NCBI RefSeq assembly: GCF_900447535.1
Contig: NZ_UFXX01000002.1
Span: 124,001-188,000, forward strand
Direction of reading: 5' to 3'
Origin: Dermacoccus nishinomiyaensis
Lineage (GTDB): Bacteria; Actinomycetota; Actinomycetes; Actinomycetales; Dermatophilaceae
DNA length: 64,000 nt
A model generated the notes under the pieces. It saw only the letters and a program-made list of their open reading frames with translations. It searched no databases and was not told the DNA's origin. Positions 39,337 to 48,415 of this stretch are shown piece by piece (position 1 is the stretch's first letter; the number at the start of each line of letters is the position of its first letter). The position numbers and the translations under genes are program-made.

Positions 39337-40605
39337 TCAGTCGAGCACGGCGTTGACGTAGGCCTCCGGGTCGAACGGCGCGAGGTCGTCGGGGCCCTCG
39401 CCGAGCCCGACGAGCTTGACGGGCACGCCGAGCTCACGCTGGACGTTGACGACGATGCCGCCCTTGGCGGTGCCGTCGAGCTTCGTCAGTACGACACCCG
39501 TGACGTCGACCGCCTGGCCGAACACCTCGGCCTGACGCATGCCGTTCTGGCCGGTCGTCGCGTCGAGGACGAGCAGCACCTCGTCGATGGGGCTGCGCTT
39601 CTCGATGACGCGCTTCATCTTGGCGAGCTCGTCCATGAGACCGACCTTGTTGTGCAGGCGCCCCGCGGTGTCGAGCAGCACGACGTCGCACTCGTTCTCC
39701 TGACCGGCCTTGACAGCGTCGAACGCGACGGCGGCCGGGTCGGCGCCCTCCTTCTCGGAGCGAACGGTGGGCACGCCGACGCGGGCGCCCCACGTCTCGA
39801 GCTGGTCGGCTGCGGCGGCACGGAACGTGTCGGCCGCGCCGAGGATGACGTCCTTGTCCTCGGCGACGAGAACGCGCGCGAGCTTGCCGACGGTCGTCGT
39901 CTTGCCCGTGCCGTTGACGCCGACGACGAGGACGACAGCGGGTCGATCGCCCACACGGCTCGCCGCGATGCGGCGATCCATGTCGGGGCCGACCTGCGCG
40001 AGCAGTTCCTCGTGCAACCAGCCGGAGACGGTTTCCTCGTCCGTGGCACCGTGCACGGCGATGCGGCGTTTGAGGTTGTCGACGATCTGCGTCGTCGCCT
40101 CGACACCCAGGTCGGCCTGCAGCAACGTGTCCTCGACGTCCTCCCACGCCTCGTCGTCGAGGCTGCCGCCGGACAGCAAGGCGAGCAGGCCCTTGCCGAG
40201 CGCAGTGTTCGAGCGCGACAGTCGCTCACGCAGGCGCACCATGCGCCCACGGGCCGACTCGGGGCGCTCGAGCGCAGCCGGTTCGGGCGCGGGCGTCTCG
40301 TCGACGACGTCAGCGGGCTCGACGACCTCGGGGGCGGGCGCTTCATCGCGCGGTGCGTCGACGACGTCGGTCTGCGCGTGCTTCGCCGGGGTGGGCGCCG
40401 CCGACTTCGACGTGTCGATGCGCACACCCGAACTCGGCGTGTACTGCGTCTTCTTCGGTGGCGTGCGCGGAATCTCGACGGATTCCTCGCGCGCCGGAAC
40501 CTTCGGAGCCTTGCGCGAACGGCTGCGGACGAAGGCCACGAGGCCCATGACAGCGGCGACGAGCGCTACGGCGACGACACCAAGAATTTCCCAGAGCTGA
40601 TCCAC
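39337..40605 (-). CDS. ftsY: SRP receptor FtsY
   Basis: 422 residues from GTG at 40605. An N-terminal membrane helix (LWEILGVVAVALVAAVMG) and an acidic Pro/Glu/Ala A-domain (to ~125) precede the NG GTPase: GVNGTGKTTTVGKLA, DTFRAAAADQL, LLDTAGRLHNK, LTKLDGTAKGGI, GLGEGPDDL. It docks Ffh-ribosome complexes at the membrane. The start codon has no strong ribosome site; an in-frame GTG at 40659 is the alternative. Confidence 0.95.
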   Translation of the reverse strand: MDQLWEILGVVAVALVAAVMGLVAFVRSRSRKAPKVPAREESVEIPRTPPKKTQYTPSSGVRIDTSKSAAPTPAKHAQTDVVDAPRDEAPAPEVVEPADVVDETPAPEPAALERPESARGRMVRLRERLSRSNTALGKGLLALLSGGSLDDEAWEDVEDTLLQADLGVEATTQIVDNLKRRIAVHGATDEETVSGWLHEELLAQVGPDMDRRIAASRVGDRPAVVLVVGVNGTGKTTTVGKLARVLVAEDKDVILGAADTFRAAAADQLETWGARVGVPTVRSEKEGADPAAVAFDAVKAGQENECDVVLLDTAGRLHNKVGLMDELAKMKRVIEKRSPIDEVLLVLDATTGQNGMRQAEVFGQAVDVTGVVLTKLDGTAKGGIVVNVQRELGVPVKLVGLGEGPDDLAPFDPEAYVNAVLD

Positions 40606-40673
40606 GCCGCCATCATTGCAAACGGCACCGACAACCGCCCAACGAGGCGGCGACGGCACGCGTCAGCTGGGGA

Positions 40674-40892
40674 TCAGGAGCGGCGGATCCGACCGCCGCG
40701 CTCGGCCGCGCGCTCGCCGTCCTTGACCGTCGCGGCGCGCGGGGCGGCTGGCGCGTGACCGACACGGAAGAGCTTCTCGCCACGCGTGGTGAGCACCGGA
40801 CGGCCCGCCCGTCGCGCCGGCAGCGCGACGATGCCGACGACGAACGCCGCCAGAACGACGGTCAGCGTCATACCGAGCACGATCCAGAACAC
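40674..40892 (-). CDS. Small single-span membrane protein between ftsY and smc
   Basis: 72 residues from GTG at 40892, with GGAGG four bases upstream. One N-terminal hydrophobic helix (VLGMTLTVVLAAFVVGIVALP), then a basic cytoplasmic tail. Not recognised; its place between smc and ftsY may be conserved in relatives, but I cannot check that. Confidence 0.65.
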   Translation of the reverse strand: MFWIVLGMTLTVVLAAFVVGIVALPARRAGRPVLTTRGEKLFRVGHAPAAPRAATVKDGERAAERGGRIRRS

Positions 40893-41048
40893 GAATCCTC
40901 CGAGGGGTGGGTGTGACGCGCGGATGGCACGTCGGGTGGGAGCGAGCGCATGAGGCCTGCTCCGCCACGATTGTTGCCGAACCGTCCTGACGGCGCCAGT
41001 CGACGCGCCTCAGGCGGCCCTCGCGTCGCACAACGGCCAGCGGCGCCG

Positions 41049-44000
41049 TCAGGACGCCTCGGCCGGCTCGGGTGCGACCCGCACGTCGGCGAGACGCTGT
41101 GAGACCACCGTCGTCACGCCGTCACCGCGCATCGTCACGCCGTAGAGGGCGTCGGCGACCTCCATCGTCCGCTTCTGGTGCGTGATGACGATGAGCTGGC
41201 TCGAGTCACGAAGCTCCTCGAACAGCGTGATGAGGCGGCCGAGGTTCGCGTCGTCTAGGGCCGCCTCGACCTCGTCCATGATGTAGAACGGGCTCGGGCG
41301 CGCCTTGAAGATCGACACGAGCAGCGCAACGGCGACGAGGGAGCGCTCGCCGCCGGAAAGCAGCGACAACCGCTTGATGCGTTTGCCCGGCGGGCGCGCT
41401 TCGACGTCGAGGCCCGTCGTCAGCATGTTCTCGGGGTCGGTCAGAACGAGCCGCCCTTCACCGCCGGGGAACAGGCGGGAGAAGACGCCTTCGAACTCGC
41501 GCGCCACGTCGTGGAACGCCTCGGTGAAGACCTGCTCGACGCGCGCGTCGACCTCGCTGACGATGGACAGCAGGTCCTTCTTCGAGCCGCGCAGGTCGGC
41601 GAGCTGCTCGCTGAGGAACGTGTGCCGTTCCTCCAGGGCCGCGTACTCCTCGAGGGCCAGCGGATTGACCTTGCCGAGCTGCTTGAGGTCGCGTTCGGCC
41701 GTGCGCAGCCGCTTCTCCTCCAGGGCCCGCTCGAACGGGCGGCTCGCGACGGGCTCAGGACCGCTCGGGGGGCCGCCGTCTGCGTCGTCGCCCTCGCTCC
41801 CCTGCCCTGACGGAGCGCGTCCCGACGATGCCTGGGTGTCGGCCTTTTCGCCGGCGGTCATACCGGCGCGGGCCTGGAACAGCGTCACCGGCAGATGCGG
41901 CCCGAATTCTTCGACGAGGACGTCAGGGTCGATGCCGAGTTCCTCGACCGCCCTCGTCTCCAGCGCCTCGATGCGCAGCCGCTGCTGAGCGCGCGCCATC
42001 TCGTCGCGGTGGACGGAGTCGGTGACCTCGCGCAGTTGGTCGCTGCATTCCTGCAGGCGGACGCGGGCGGCGCGCAACGCCCCGTCCCGAGTCGCCTTGC
42101 TTGCCTGCTCGGCGTCACGCGCCCGGGTCACCTCATCGCGCGCGCGATGCACCTGCTCGCGTGCCAGTTCGGCGGCCCGTTCGACGGCCTGCGCCAGGGC
42201 TGCGGCCTCCCGACGTCGGACGCGGCGCGCCTGCGCCCGTTCGCGCGCGGCGACCTCCGAGCGTGCGGCGGCCTCGAGGGATTCAGCGCGCCCAGCGATC
42301 GCGCGGACTCTTTCCTGAAGCGTGCGAAGCGTCAGACGTTGCTCGGTCTCCTGCTCGCGCGCCGTCGCGGCGAGCGTCGCCAGACGGTCTCGTTCGGCGA
42401 CGGACGGTTCGCTCTCACCCGGTTCGGCCTGCGCCTCGTCGAGACGCATCTCGAGTTCCATGAGCTCTTCACGGTTCGCATCGAGCGCGACGCTCGCCTG
42501 CTCGATCGAGTCGTTGATGCGGTCACGCTCGCGGGAGGCCGCGGCGATCGCCTGATGGTGACGCGCGAGCGCCGCCATGAGTTCCTCGATGCGCGCGTCG
42601 TTCTCGGCGAGCGCCGCCGCAGCATCGTCCGCCGCGTCCTGCGCGGCCGCGAGTGGCTGCGTCAGGGCTTCCAGGGCGTTTTCCGCGTTCTGCTCGGCGT
42701 CGGCTGCGATCTCCGCGTCCCGGACGGCCTGCTCGTGCGCCGCGCGCACCTCGAGGCGGGAGCGCCCAGGGCGGCCCCCACCACGCACCGCGGTGGGTTC
42801 GTAGACGTCCCCGTCGAGGGTGACGGCCCGCGCACCGGCGTGGACGAGCGCGGGCGCGCCGTCGGCGTCGGGAACGATCGCGAGTCGGTCGACGAGGACG
42901 TCGAACGCGCTCTGCATCGTCGCCGGTACGCTCGCGACGTCGCGGCCCCAGACGCCACCCTCGGGAAGGGTCGGCCAGTCGTGGGTCGTGACGTCGTGCG
43001 GCGCGTCTCCCGCGACGAGGAGAGCGACGCGGCCGCCGTCCTGCGCTCGCAGGGCGGCGAGCAGAGCTGCGGCGTCGGTGTGGGAGTCGACGAGCAGGGC
43101 CTCGGCAGCCCACCCCAGAGCGAGCGAGACGCCGGCTTCGTGACCTGGCTCCACCTCGAGGCGGCTGACGACGTCGCCGAGCACGCCCGACGCTTCGGCG
43201 GGGAGGTTCTCGAGCCCCGCCGTGTCGGAACCGAGCGTCTCATCGAGCGCCTGCGCGCGTGCGGCTGAGGCGCTGCGGCGTTGGGCTGAAGTATTGCGCT
43301 CGTCGCGCAGCACGCGACGACGTTCGAGCAGGGCAGCGTGATCCGCCCTCAGCTTCTCCGCGGCATCATTGAGCGCCGCTTCGGCGGCTTCCGCGTCGCT
43401 CAGCGCCTCCTCGAGAGGCGCCAGCTCCTCCTGGGCCTCGGCCACTCGCGTCGCGGACTCCCCGATGCTGGCGCGCAACCGCGCGAGTTCGGCCTCGCCT
43501 GCTTCCACGCGTGAACGCCGAACCTCGACCTGACCGTGAAGCTTGGCCAGACCCTCGCGTCGATCTGCGGCTGCCCGCGCGATCCGCACGAGTCGCTGCT
43601 GCTCGACCTGATGTTCACGTTCAGTCTTCTCGCGCACCTCGACGGCGGCGTCGAGCGCCTCCTGGGCTCGCTCGACCTTGGCCTGCAGCTCCAGCTCTTC
43701 CCCCCGGACCCGCTCGGCCTGACGCCGCAGCTGCTCGGGATCCCGGCCCGAACCGGGCGTCTCGTCCTGCGCCGCCGTCAGCGAGGTGGCTCGTTCCGCG
43801 GCGAGCCGGCGCGTCGAATCGAGTTTCTCCTCCAGTGACGACAGCGCGTACCACTGCGACTGCAGCCGTTCGAGCACCGGAGCGCGGGCTGCCATCTCGG
43901 CCTCGATCTCCTCGACGCCGGCCTTCGCGGCGCGCACCGCGTCGTCGAGTTCGGCGCGACGCCGCACCATCGCCTGTTCGTCCGCGACGTCGGCCTCGAG

Positions 44001-44720
44001 CCGCGCGCGCTGCTGGACGAGGTCGTCGGCGAGCAGCCGCAGCCGTGCGTCACGCACCGTCATCTGGATGGCTTGCGCCCGACGCGCCGTCTCGGCCTGG
44101 CGTCCCAGCGGCCCGAGTTGGCGGCGAACCTCGGCCGTCAGGTCGGCGACGCGCGTGAGGTTGGCCTCCATGCCGTCGAGCTTGCGCAGCGCCTTCTCCT
44201 TGCGACGGCGGTGCTTGAGCACGCCGGCCGCTTCTTCGATGAACCCGCGACGTTCCTCGGGCGTCGCGCGCAGCACCGCGTCGAGCTGGCCCTGGCCGAC
44301 GATGACGTGCATCTCCTTGCCGATGCCCGAGTCGCTCAGCAGCTCCTGGATGTCGAGCAGTCGGCACGGCGTGCGGTTGATCGCGTATTCGGAGCCGCCG
44401 CCGCGGAACATGGTGCGGCTGATCGTCACCTCGGTGTAGTCGATCGGCAGTGCGCCGTCGGAGTTGTCGATCGTCATCGTCACCTCGGCGCGCCCGAGCG
44501 GCTGGCGCCCGGAGGTGCCGGCGAAGATGACGTCGTCCATCTTGCCGCCGCGCAGGCTGCGAGCACTGCCCTCGCCCATGACCCAGGCGAGCGCGTCGAC
44601 GACGTTGCTCTTGCCGGAACCGTTCGGACCGACGATGCAGGTGATGCCCGGTTCGAGGACGAGGTTCGTCGCCGACGCGAACGACTTGAACCCCTTGAGG
44701 GTCAGCGACTTGACGTACAC
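41049..44720 (-). CDS. smc: Chromosome segregation protein SMC
   Basis: 1223 residues from GTG at 44720. Walker A in IVGPNGSGKSNVVDALAWV, long heptad-rich coiled coils, a hinge near the middle (VSRLEVEPGHEAGVSLALGW onward), and the C-terminal signature LSLLSGGERSLVAVALL with Walker B FYIMDEVEAALDDAN. Before the C-terminal head there is a Gly/Ser/Pro/Asp-rich insertion (about 960-1000). With ScpAB it compacts and orients the chromosome. Starts 10 bp after the map stop. Confidence 0.97.
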   Translation of the reverse strand: MYVKSLTLKGFKSFASATNLVLEPGITCIVGPNGSGKSNVVDALAWVMGEGSARSLRGGKMDDVIFAGTSGRQPLGRAEVTMTIDNSDGALPIDYTEVTISRTMFRGGGSEYAINRTPCRLLDIQELLSDSGIGKEMHVIVGQGQLDAVLRATPEERRGFIEEAAGVLKHRRRKEKALRKLDGMEANLTRVADLTAEVRRQLGPLGRQAETARRAQAIQMTVRDARLRLLADDLVQQRARLEADVADEQAMVRRRAELDDAVRAAKAGVEEIEAEMAARAPVLERLQSQWYALSSLEEKLDSTRRLAAERATSLTAAQDETPGSGRDPEQLRRQAERVRGEELELQAKVERAQEALDAAVEVREKTEREHQVEQQRLVRIARAAADRREGLAKLHGQVEVRRSRVEAGEAELARLRASIGESATRVAEAQEELAPLEEALSDAEAAEAALNDAAEKLRADHAALLERRRVLRDERNTSAQRRSASAARAQALDETLGSDTAGLENLPAEASGVLGDVVSRLEVEPGHEAGVSLALGWAAEALLVDSHTDAAALLAALRAQDGGRVALLVAGDAPHDVTTHDWPTLPEGGVWGRDVASVPATMQSAFDVLVDRLAIVPDADGAPALVHAGARAVTLDGDVYEPTAVRGGGRPGRSRLEVRAAHEQAVRDAEIAADAEQNAENALEALTQPLAAAQDAADDAAAALAENDARIEELMAALARHHQAIAAASRERDRINDSIEQASVALDANREELMELEMRLDEAQAEPGESEPSVAERDRLATLAATAREQETEQRLTLRTLQERVRAIAGRAESLEAAARSEVAARERAQARRVRRREAAALAQAVERAAELAREQVHRARDEVTRARDAEQASKATRDGALRAARVRLQECSDQLREVTDSVHRDEMARAQQRLRIEALETRAVEELGIDPDVLVEEFGPHLPVTLFQARAGMTAGEKADTQASSGRAPSGQGSEGDDADGGPPSGPEPVASRPFERALEEKRLRTAERDLKQLGKVNPLALEEYAALEERHTFLSEQLADLRGSKKDLLSIVSEVDARVEQVFTEAFHDVAREFEGVFSRLFPGGEGRLVLTDPENMLTTGLDVEARPPGKRIKRLSLLSGGERSLVAVALLVSIFKARPSPFYIMDEVEAALDDANLGRLITLFEELRDSSQLIVITHQKRTMEVADALYGVTMRGDGVTTVVSQRLADVRVAPEPAEAS

Positions 44721-44730
44721 GGCGTGCGGT

Positions 44731-45531
44731 TCAGGCCGTCGGCTGCGGCGCGCCGGCGGCAGCCGTGTCGCGCGCCGTGAGGACGAGCGGGCCCTCGGCG
44801 GTGATCGCGACGGTGTGCTCGGAGTGCGCGCCACGGGAACCGTCGACGCTGCGCAGCGTCCACCCGTCCCGGTCCTGGATGATCTGGTCGGTGCCCGCCA
44901 TGAGCCAGGGCTCGATCGCGATGACGAGGCCAGGCTTGAGCTTGAGGCCGCGGCCTGCACGACCGTCGTTGGGCACGTGCGGTTCGCCGTGCATCGTGCG
45001 GCCGACGCCGTGGCCGCCGAACTGCGTGTTGACGCGGTATCCGGCGCCTGCGCAGACGTCGGCGATGGCGGCCGAGATGTCGCCGAGCTTGTTGCCGGGC
45101 TGCGCGGCCGCAATCCCTGCGGCGAGGGCTCGCTCGGTCGTGTCGATGAGGCGCAGGTCGGCCTCGCGCGGCGTGCCGACGACGAAGGAGATCGCCGAAT
45201 CGCTCACCCAGCGGTCGAGTGATGCGGCGAAGTCGACGCTGAGCAGGTCGCCGTCCTTGAGGGCGTAGTCGTGCGGCAGGCCGTGCAGGACGGCGTCGTT
45301 GACGCTCGTGCACAGCACCTTGCCGAACGCGCTCGCGCCGAAGCTCGGGTGGTAGTCGATGTAGCACGACTCCGCACCGGCGTCGGTGATCATGCGGTGC
45401 GCCAGAGCGTCGAGTTCGAGCAGGTTGACGCCGACGTCGGCGGCCTCGCGCAGGGCGGTCAGGACGGATGCGACGAACGCCCCGGCGGGCTTCATCTCGT
45501 CGATCTCTCGGGGCGTACGCAGTTCGATCAC
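44731..45531 (-). CDS. map: Methionine aminopeptidase, type I
   Basis: 266 residues from GTG at 45531 (MIELRTPREIDEM). Metal ligands: LSVDFAASLDRW (two Asp), GGHGVGRTMHGEP (His), IAIEPWL (Glu), HSEHTVAI (Glu); His of VNDAVLHGLP binds substrate. The open frame continues upstream into a decayed gene, so the GTG with the family N-terminus was chosen. It removes initiator Met. Confidence 0.93.
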   Translation of the reverse strand: MIELRTPREIDEMKPAGAFVASVLTALREAADVGVNLLELDALAHRMITDAGAESCYIDYHPSFGASAFGKVLCTSVNDAVLHGLPHDYALKDGDLLSVDFAASLDRWVSDSAISFVVGTPREADLRLIDTTERALAAGIAAAQPGNKLGDISAAIADVCAGAGYRVNTQFGGHGVGRTMHGEPHVPNDGRAGRGLKLKPGLVIAIEPWLMAGTDQIIQDRDGWTLRSVDGSRGAHSEHTVAITAEGPLVLTARDTAAAGAPQPTA

Positions 45532-45583
45532 CCGACTACGGTAGTGCAGCCCGCGCCCGGACACCGTCGAGCCTCGCGAAGCG

Positions 45584-45903
45584 TCAGCGGTAGATCGTGT
45601 CGCGACGGCCTGTCGCGACGACCAGGATGACGACTGCAGACGAACCCGCGTGCCGGTGGGGAGGGTGTGATCAGTGGTTCGTTTCATGGCCGGAGCTGAA
45701 ACCGGAACGTCCACCACTCGCCTCCCCCGGTGGACCGGTGGGCGACTCTCACGGTCGGCAACCATGAGGTCGATCACCGCACCGTCAGCACGAACGAACC
45801 GATGGACAGGTGCGCGAACGTCGAGGGGCTCCTGGAGATCGAAGCCGATGCTCTGAACGGCTCGCGCGGCTTCGCCGCACGAAGAAACCCTGATCTCCAC
45901 CAC
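45584..45903 (-). pseudogene. Remnant of a nucleotidyltransferase-like gene
   Basis: A frame beginning VVEIRVSSCGEAARAVQSIG and containing APVHRFVRADGAVIDLMVAD resembles the C-terminal half of small predicted nucleotidyltransferases that pair with an HTH partner (AbiEii-like toxins and similar). The part encoding the N-terminal catalytic motif is missing. Past about 45650 the frame reads low-quality sequence; a neighbouring frame ends at TGA 45584-45586. The identification comes from remembered family patterns and is only moderate. Confidence 0.4.
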
Positions 45904-45919
45904 CAGCCACGGCTTCGAG

Positions 45920-46215
45920 CGTGTCGAAGGGGTCGCAGAGCACGAGCACGCTCCTCGATCGCGCGGCCGGCGGCGGCGCTCACGCGAGCGTCCCCGAGCA
46001 GATACGTGTCGATGAGTGTGCGCGCGATGCGATCATCGCGCACGGGTCGTTCGACCACCCCGACTTTCTCGTTCACGTCTACGCGCACATCTGAGGCGTA
46101 CTCGAATTCATCGAGATCGACGACGCGACCGAAGCGCAGCCAGCTCCGCTTTCCGACGACACCGAACTGATGCAGGTCAGCACGACTCGGGCCGATCGGG
46201 TCGATGTCCAGGGGG
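45920..46215 (-). pseudogene. C-terminal fragment of the HTH protein gene cut by IS110
   Basis: One frame reads DIDPIGPSRADLHQFGVVG, SWLRFGRVVDLDEFEYASDV and RTLIDTYLLGDARVSAAAG, a coherent protein end without any start. It follows the left edge of the IS110 element. The N-terminal part of a compatible protein is on the other side (47648-48037). The two parts are not in phase across the element, so decay accompanied or preceded the insertion. Confidence 0.45.
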
Positions 46216-46233
46216 GTGTCCCTATGGTCTTCG

Positions 46234-47448
46234 TCAAGCGGCGATCGGTGTGACGGGGCGGCCTGGTTGGTAGGTCGTGCCGTCGCGCAGCATGGCGTAC
46301 AAGACGTCGCAGCGGCGGCGCGCGAGGCAGATCCGGGCGGCGTTGTGGCGTTTACCTTCAGCTCGTTTGCGGTCGTAGTACGCGCGTGAGGCGGGGTCTT
46401 TGAGCGCTGCGAACGCGGCGAGGAAGAACGCTCGTTTGAGGTTCTTGTTGCCCGACCTACTGGGATGCTCACCGCGGATCGAGGTGCCCGAGCGGCGCGT
46501 GACGGGCGCAAGCCCGGCGTAGGCCGCCAAGTGCCCTGGTGTGGCGAAAGAGGAGGCGTCGCCGACTTCGAGCAGGATGCGCGCACCGGTCCTGACACCC
46601 ACGCCGGGCATGGACGTCAGGACCTGGGCAAGAGGGTGCGCATCGAGCATTTCCTCCACCTGCGTCGCTGCCTCCGCGCGCTGCGCGAGCAGGCCGGCGA
46701 GTTGATCGGCGAGTTTCGGTAGGACGAGGTCAGCAGCCCGCGTGCCCGGCACCGTGACTGTTTGCTCGTCCAAGGCAGTCATGATCGCGTCGACGAACGC
46801 TTGGTACTTGCGGGGCGCGCGGGGCTTCGCGACCGCGAGCAGGCGTCGGCGTCCGGCGGTGCGCAAGCCACTGGGCCCACCGAAGCGGGACAGCAACTCA
46901 AGGACCGCCGGGTGGTGCAGGCTCCCGCCGATCGCGCGTTCCAGGGCGGGGTGGATCTGGGTCAGCAGGCCGTGGACGCGGTTGGTGACGCGAGTGGTTT
47001 CGGTAGCGAGGTCGTCGTCGAACCCGACGATCACTTCGAGGTCGGCCAGCGCGTCGTCACCGACGTCGACACGGCGTAGCGCGTGGGGCAGGGTGCGTGC
47101 GGCATCAGCGATGACGTACGCGTCGCGGGCGTCAGTTTTCGCGCTGCCGGGGTGTAGGTCGGCGATTCGGCGCATCGCAAGGCCGGGCAGGTAGGCGACC
47201 TGAATATTCATCGAACGGGCGACGGCCACGGGGAGCGCACCGATCGAGGCGGGCTGGTCGACGACGACGAGGACGTCACCGTGCACACTGAGGTCAGTGA
47301 GTAGGTCACGGATGCGTTGCTCGTCTTGCGGCAGCGTCTTGTCGTGCAGTCGTTTTCCTGCTGGATCGAGGGCGCAGGCGTGGTGGTGTTCTTTGCCGAC
47401 GTCGAGGCCGAGGTAGACCGCGTAGGTGCGCTCGGGTAGTCCGTTCAT
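46234..47448 (-). CDS. IS110-family transposase (DEDD recombinase)
   Basis: 404 residues. N-terminal RuvC-like DEDD domain: YLGLDVGKEHHHACAL, VVVDQPASIG, and GSAKTDARDAYVIADAART. The C-terminal Transposase_20 domain has LTSMPGVGVRTGARILLEVGD and HLAAYAGLAPVTRRSG, the region of the catalytic serine in IS621-type enzymes. Full length, with no frameshift, so it may be active. These enzymes recombine DNA guided by an element-encoded bridge RNA. Confidence 0.93.
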   Translation of the reverse strand: MNGLPERTYAVYLGLDVGKEHHHACALDPAGKRLHDKTLPQDEQRIRDLLTDLSVHGDVLVVVDQPASIGALPVAVARSMNIQVAYLPGLAMRRIADLHPGSAKTDARDAYVIADAARTLPHALRRVDVGDDALADLEVIVGFDDDLATETTRVTNRVHGLLTQIHPALERAIGGSLHHPAVLELLSRFGGPSGLRTAGRRRLLAVAKPRAPRKYQAFVDAIMTALDEQTVTVPGTRAADLVLPKLADQLAGLLAQRAEAATQVEEMLDAHPLAQVLTSMPGVGVRTGARILLEVGDASSFATPGHLAAYAGLAPVTRRSGTSIRGEHPSRSGNKNLKRAFFLAAFAALKDPASRAYYDRKRAEGKRHNAARICLARRRCDVLYAMLRDGTTYQPGRPVTPIAA

Positions 47449-47554
47449 CAGGGCCCTCCTTCGAGGCGGTGCACGGTGTTCAACCCGTGCTGGCCGCGTG
47501 GCGGGCGAGGGGTGCCGGCAGCCACGTTACGAAGAGACCTTCATGCTTGAGGCC
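47449..47554 (-). ncRNA. Candidate IS110 bridge RNA region
   Basis: The only non-coding stretch of the element, upstream of the transposase, where IS110-group elements encode the bridge RNA. On the minus strand it can form CGTGGC...GCCACG (about 47492-47526) and GCACGG-loop-CCGTGC (about 47470-47490). It is shorter than the 177-nt IS621 RNA, so the RNA might extend beyond or overlap the gene start. Inference from position and foldability. Confidence 0.35.
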
Positions 47555-47647
47555 GTGTCCCTATGAGCGGTCATCCGACGCCACTAGCGCCCGGCGACAA
47601 CACCCCCCGGATCATGCGTGCGACAGGGGCAGTCAGTCATACCGGGC

Positions 47648-48037
47648 CTAGCGGCCAGCATCCCCATCATCGGGGACACGAAGAAGGTAACGGACATCGG
47701 ACCGATACCTCGCCCACGATCCGAGTCCCCCACTCGCATGGGCGATCTGACGCGCCGTCATCCGGCGGAGCCGAGCCGTCAATCGTGACCTCTCGGATCC
47801 GCGGAGCTCAGCGGTAGCGCCCGACGTGAGAAGGTCGAGCGCCGCATTTCGGCCCGCCTCGTTCCACGTGCGCCCCCGCGCGGCAGAGCGCTGCCAAGCT
47901 TGCGCTGCGAGATCATCGACGACGAGGGCACGTTCGACGCGGCGATGCGCAGAAAGGGACCCATCGACGACAGCAGCCTGCGCGGTTCGGATCGCGCATC
48001 CTTGACGGCGCGCCACGTCGGCCAGCGTCATCTCCAT
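47648..48037 (-). pseudogene. N-terminal part of HTH (antitoxin-like) protein, truncated near IS110
   Basis: 129 codons from ATG at 48037 to TAG at 47648. TLADVARRQGCAIRTAQAAV looks like a helix-turn-helix, VVDDLAAQAWQRSAARGR follows, and IAHASGGLGSWARYR ends the conserved-looking part near 47703. After that the frame reads unrelated sequence and stops 83 bp before the IS110 repeat. Together with 45584-46215 it suggests an HTH/nucleotidyltransferase operon destroyed by the element. A short HTH protein could still be made. Confidence 0.5.
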
Positions 48038-48073
48038 GACACATCTCTTCGCGTATGCGCATATTTGTGTCAT
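48036..48073. promoter_or_regulatory. Palindromic operator-like site at the HTH gene start
   Basis: ATGACACA (48036-48043) and TGTGTCAT (48066-48073) are exact complements; between them lies the palindrome TATGCGCATA (48054-48063). The site covers the start codon and the region just upstream of the minus-strand HTH gene, consistent with autoregulation. Confidence 0.45.
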
Positions 48074-48150
48074 CGGTTCACTTTGATGCAGATGCGCCAT
48101 CCGGCGCGGAATTCGGTTGTCACCCGCGGGCACGAACTCGTGCTTCGTCC

Positions 48151-48415
48151 ATGTCCTCAAAGCATCCGTGGCCGCGTCATGTCGGCGACGTCGTCCTGCG
48201 CGATCCCGTCGCGTGGGACGACGACATCATCGCCGGCTTCCGCAACGACCCCGCAGTCACACAATGGTTGATCGTGACGGAGGAAAGCCCGCAGAACTGG
48301 GACGCCGCTGGATGGGGGTCGCGGCGAGCGAGTCGGACTTCGCGCGCATCGCGGAGGTCGCCGGCATCGGAGCGCGTGCGGTGATCGACCCGTTGTTCAG
48401 GAACGGTTCATCGTC
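48151..48415 (+). pseudogene. Frameshifted, truncated GNAT acetyltransferase remnant
   Basis: From ATG 48151 one frame reads VGDVVLRDPVAWDDDIIAG and NDPAVTQWLIVTEESPQNW, like the N-terminus of a RimJ-type acetyltransferase. Near 48315 the coherent reading moves to another frame ([31 protein letters not shown]), and the mutM end cuts the rest. No complete acetyl-CoA site is present. Confidence 0.45.

Larger units (their letters stand above)
46216..47565 (-). mobile_element. IS110-family insertion sequence
   Basis: The element is delimited by an 11-bp direct repeat GTGTCCCTATG at 46216-46226 and 47555-47565, each containing a CT dinucleotide that may be the recombination core. The transposase stop is 8 bp inside the left repeat; about 105 bp of non-coding DNA lie inside the right end, upstream of the transposase. 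There are no inverted repeats, as usual for IS110. The right end could extend up to ~47690, because the interrupted gene becomes recognisable only there. Confidence 0.7.

Noticed and set aside
45730-46170. Plus-strand coding in the region left of IS110
   Set aside because: The plus frame around 45960-46200 has fair third-position GC but contains a stop and no motif; the minus frame matches a continuing HTH-protein end better.
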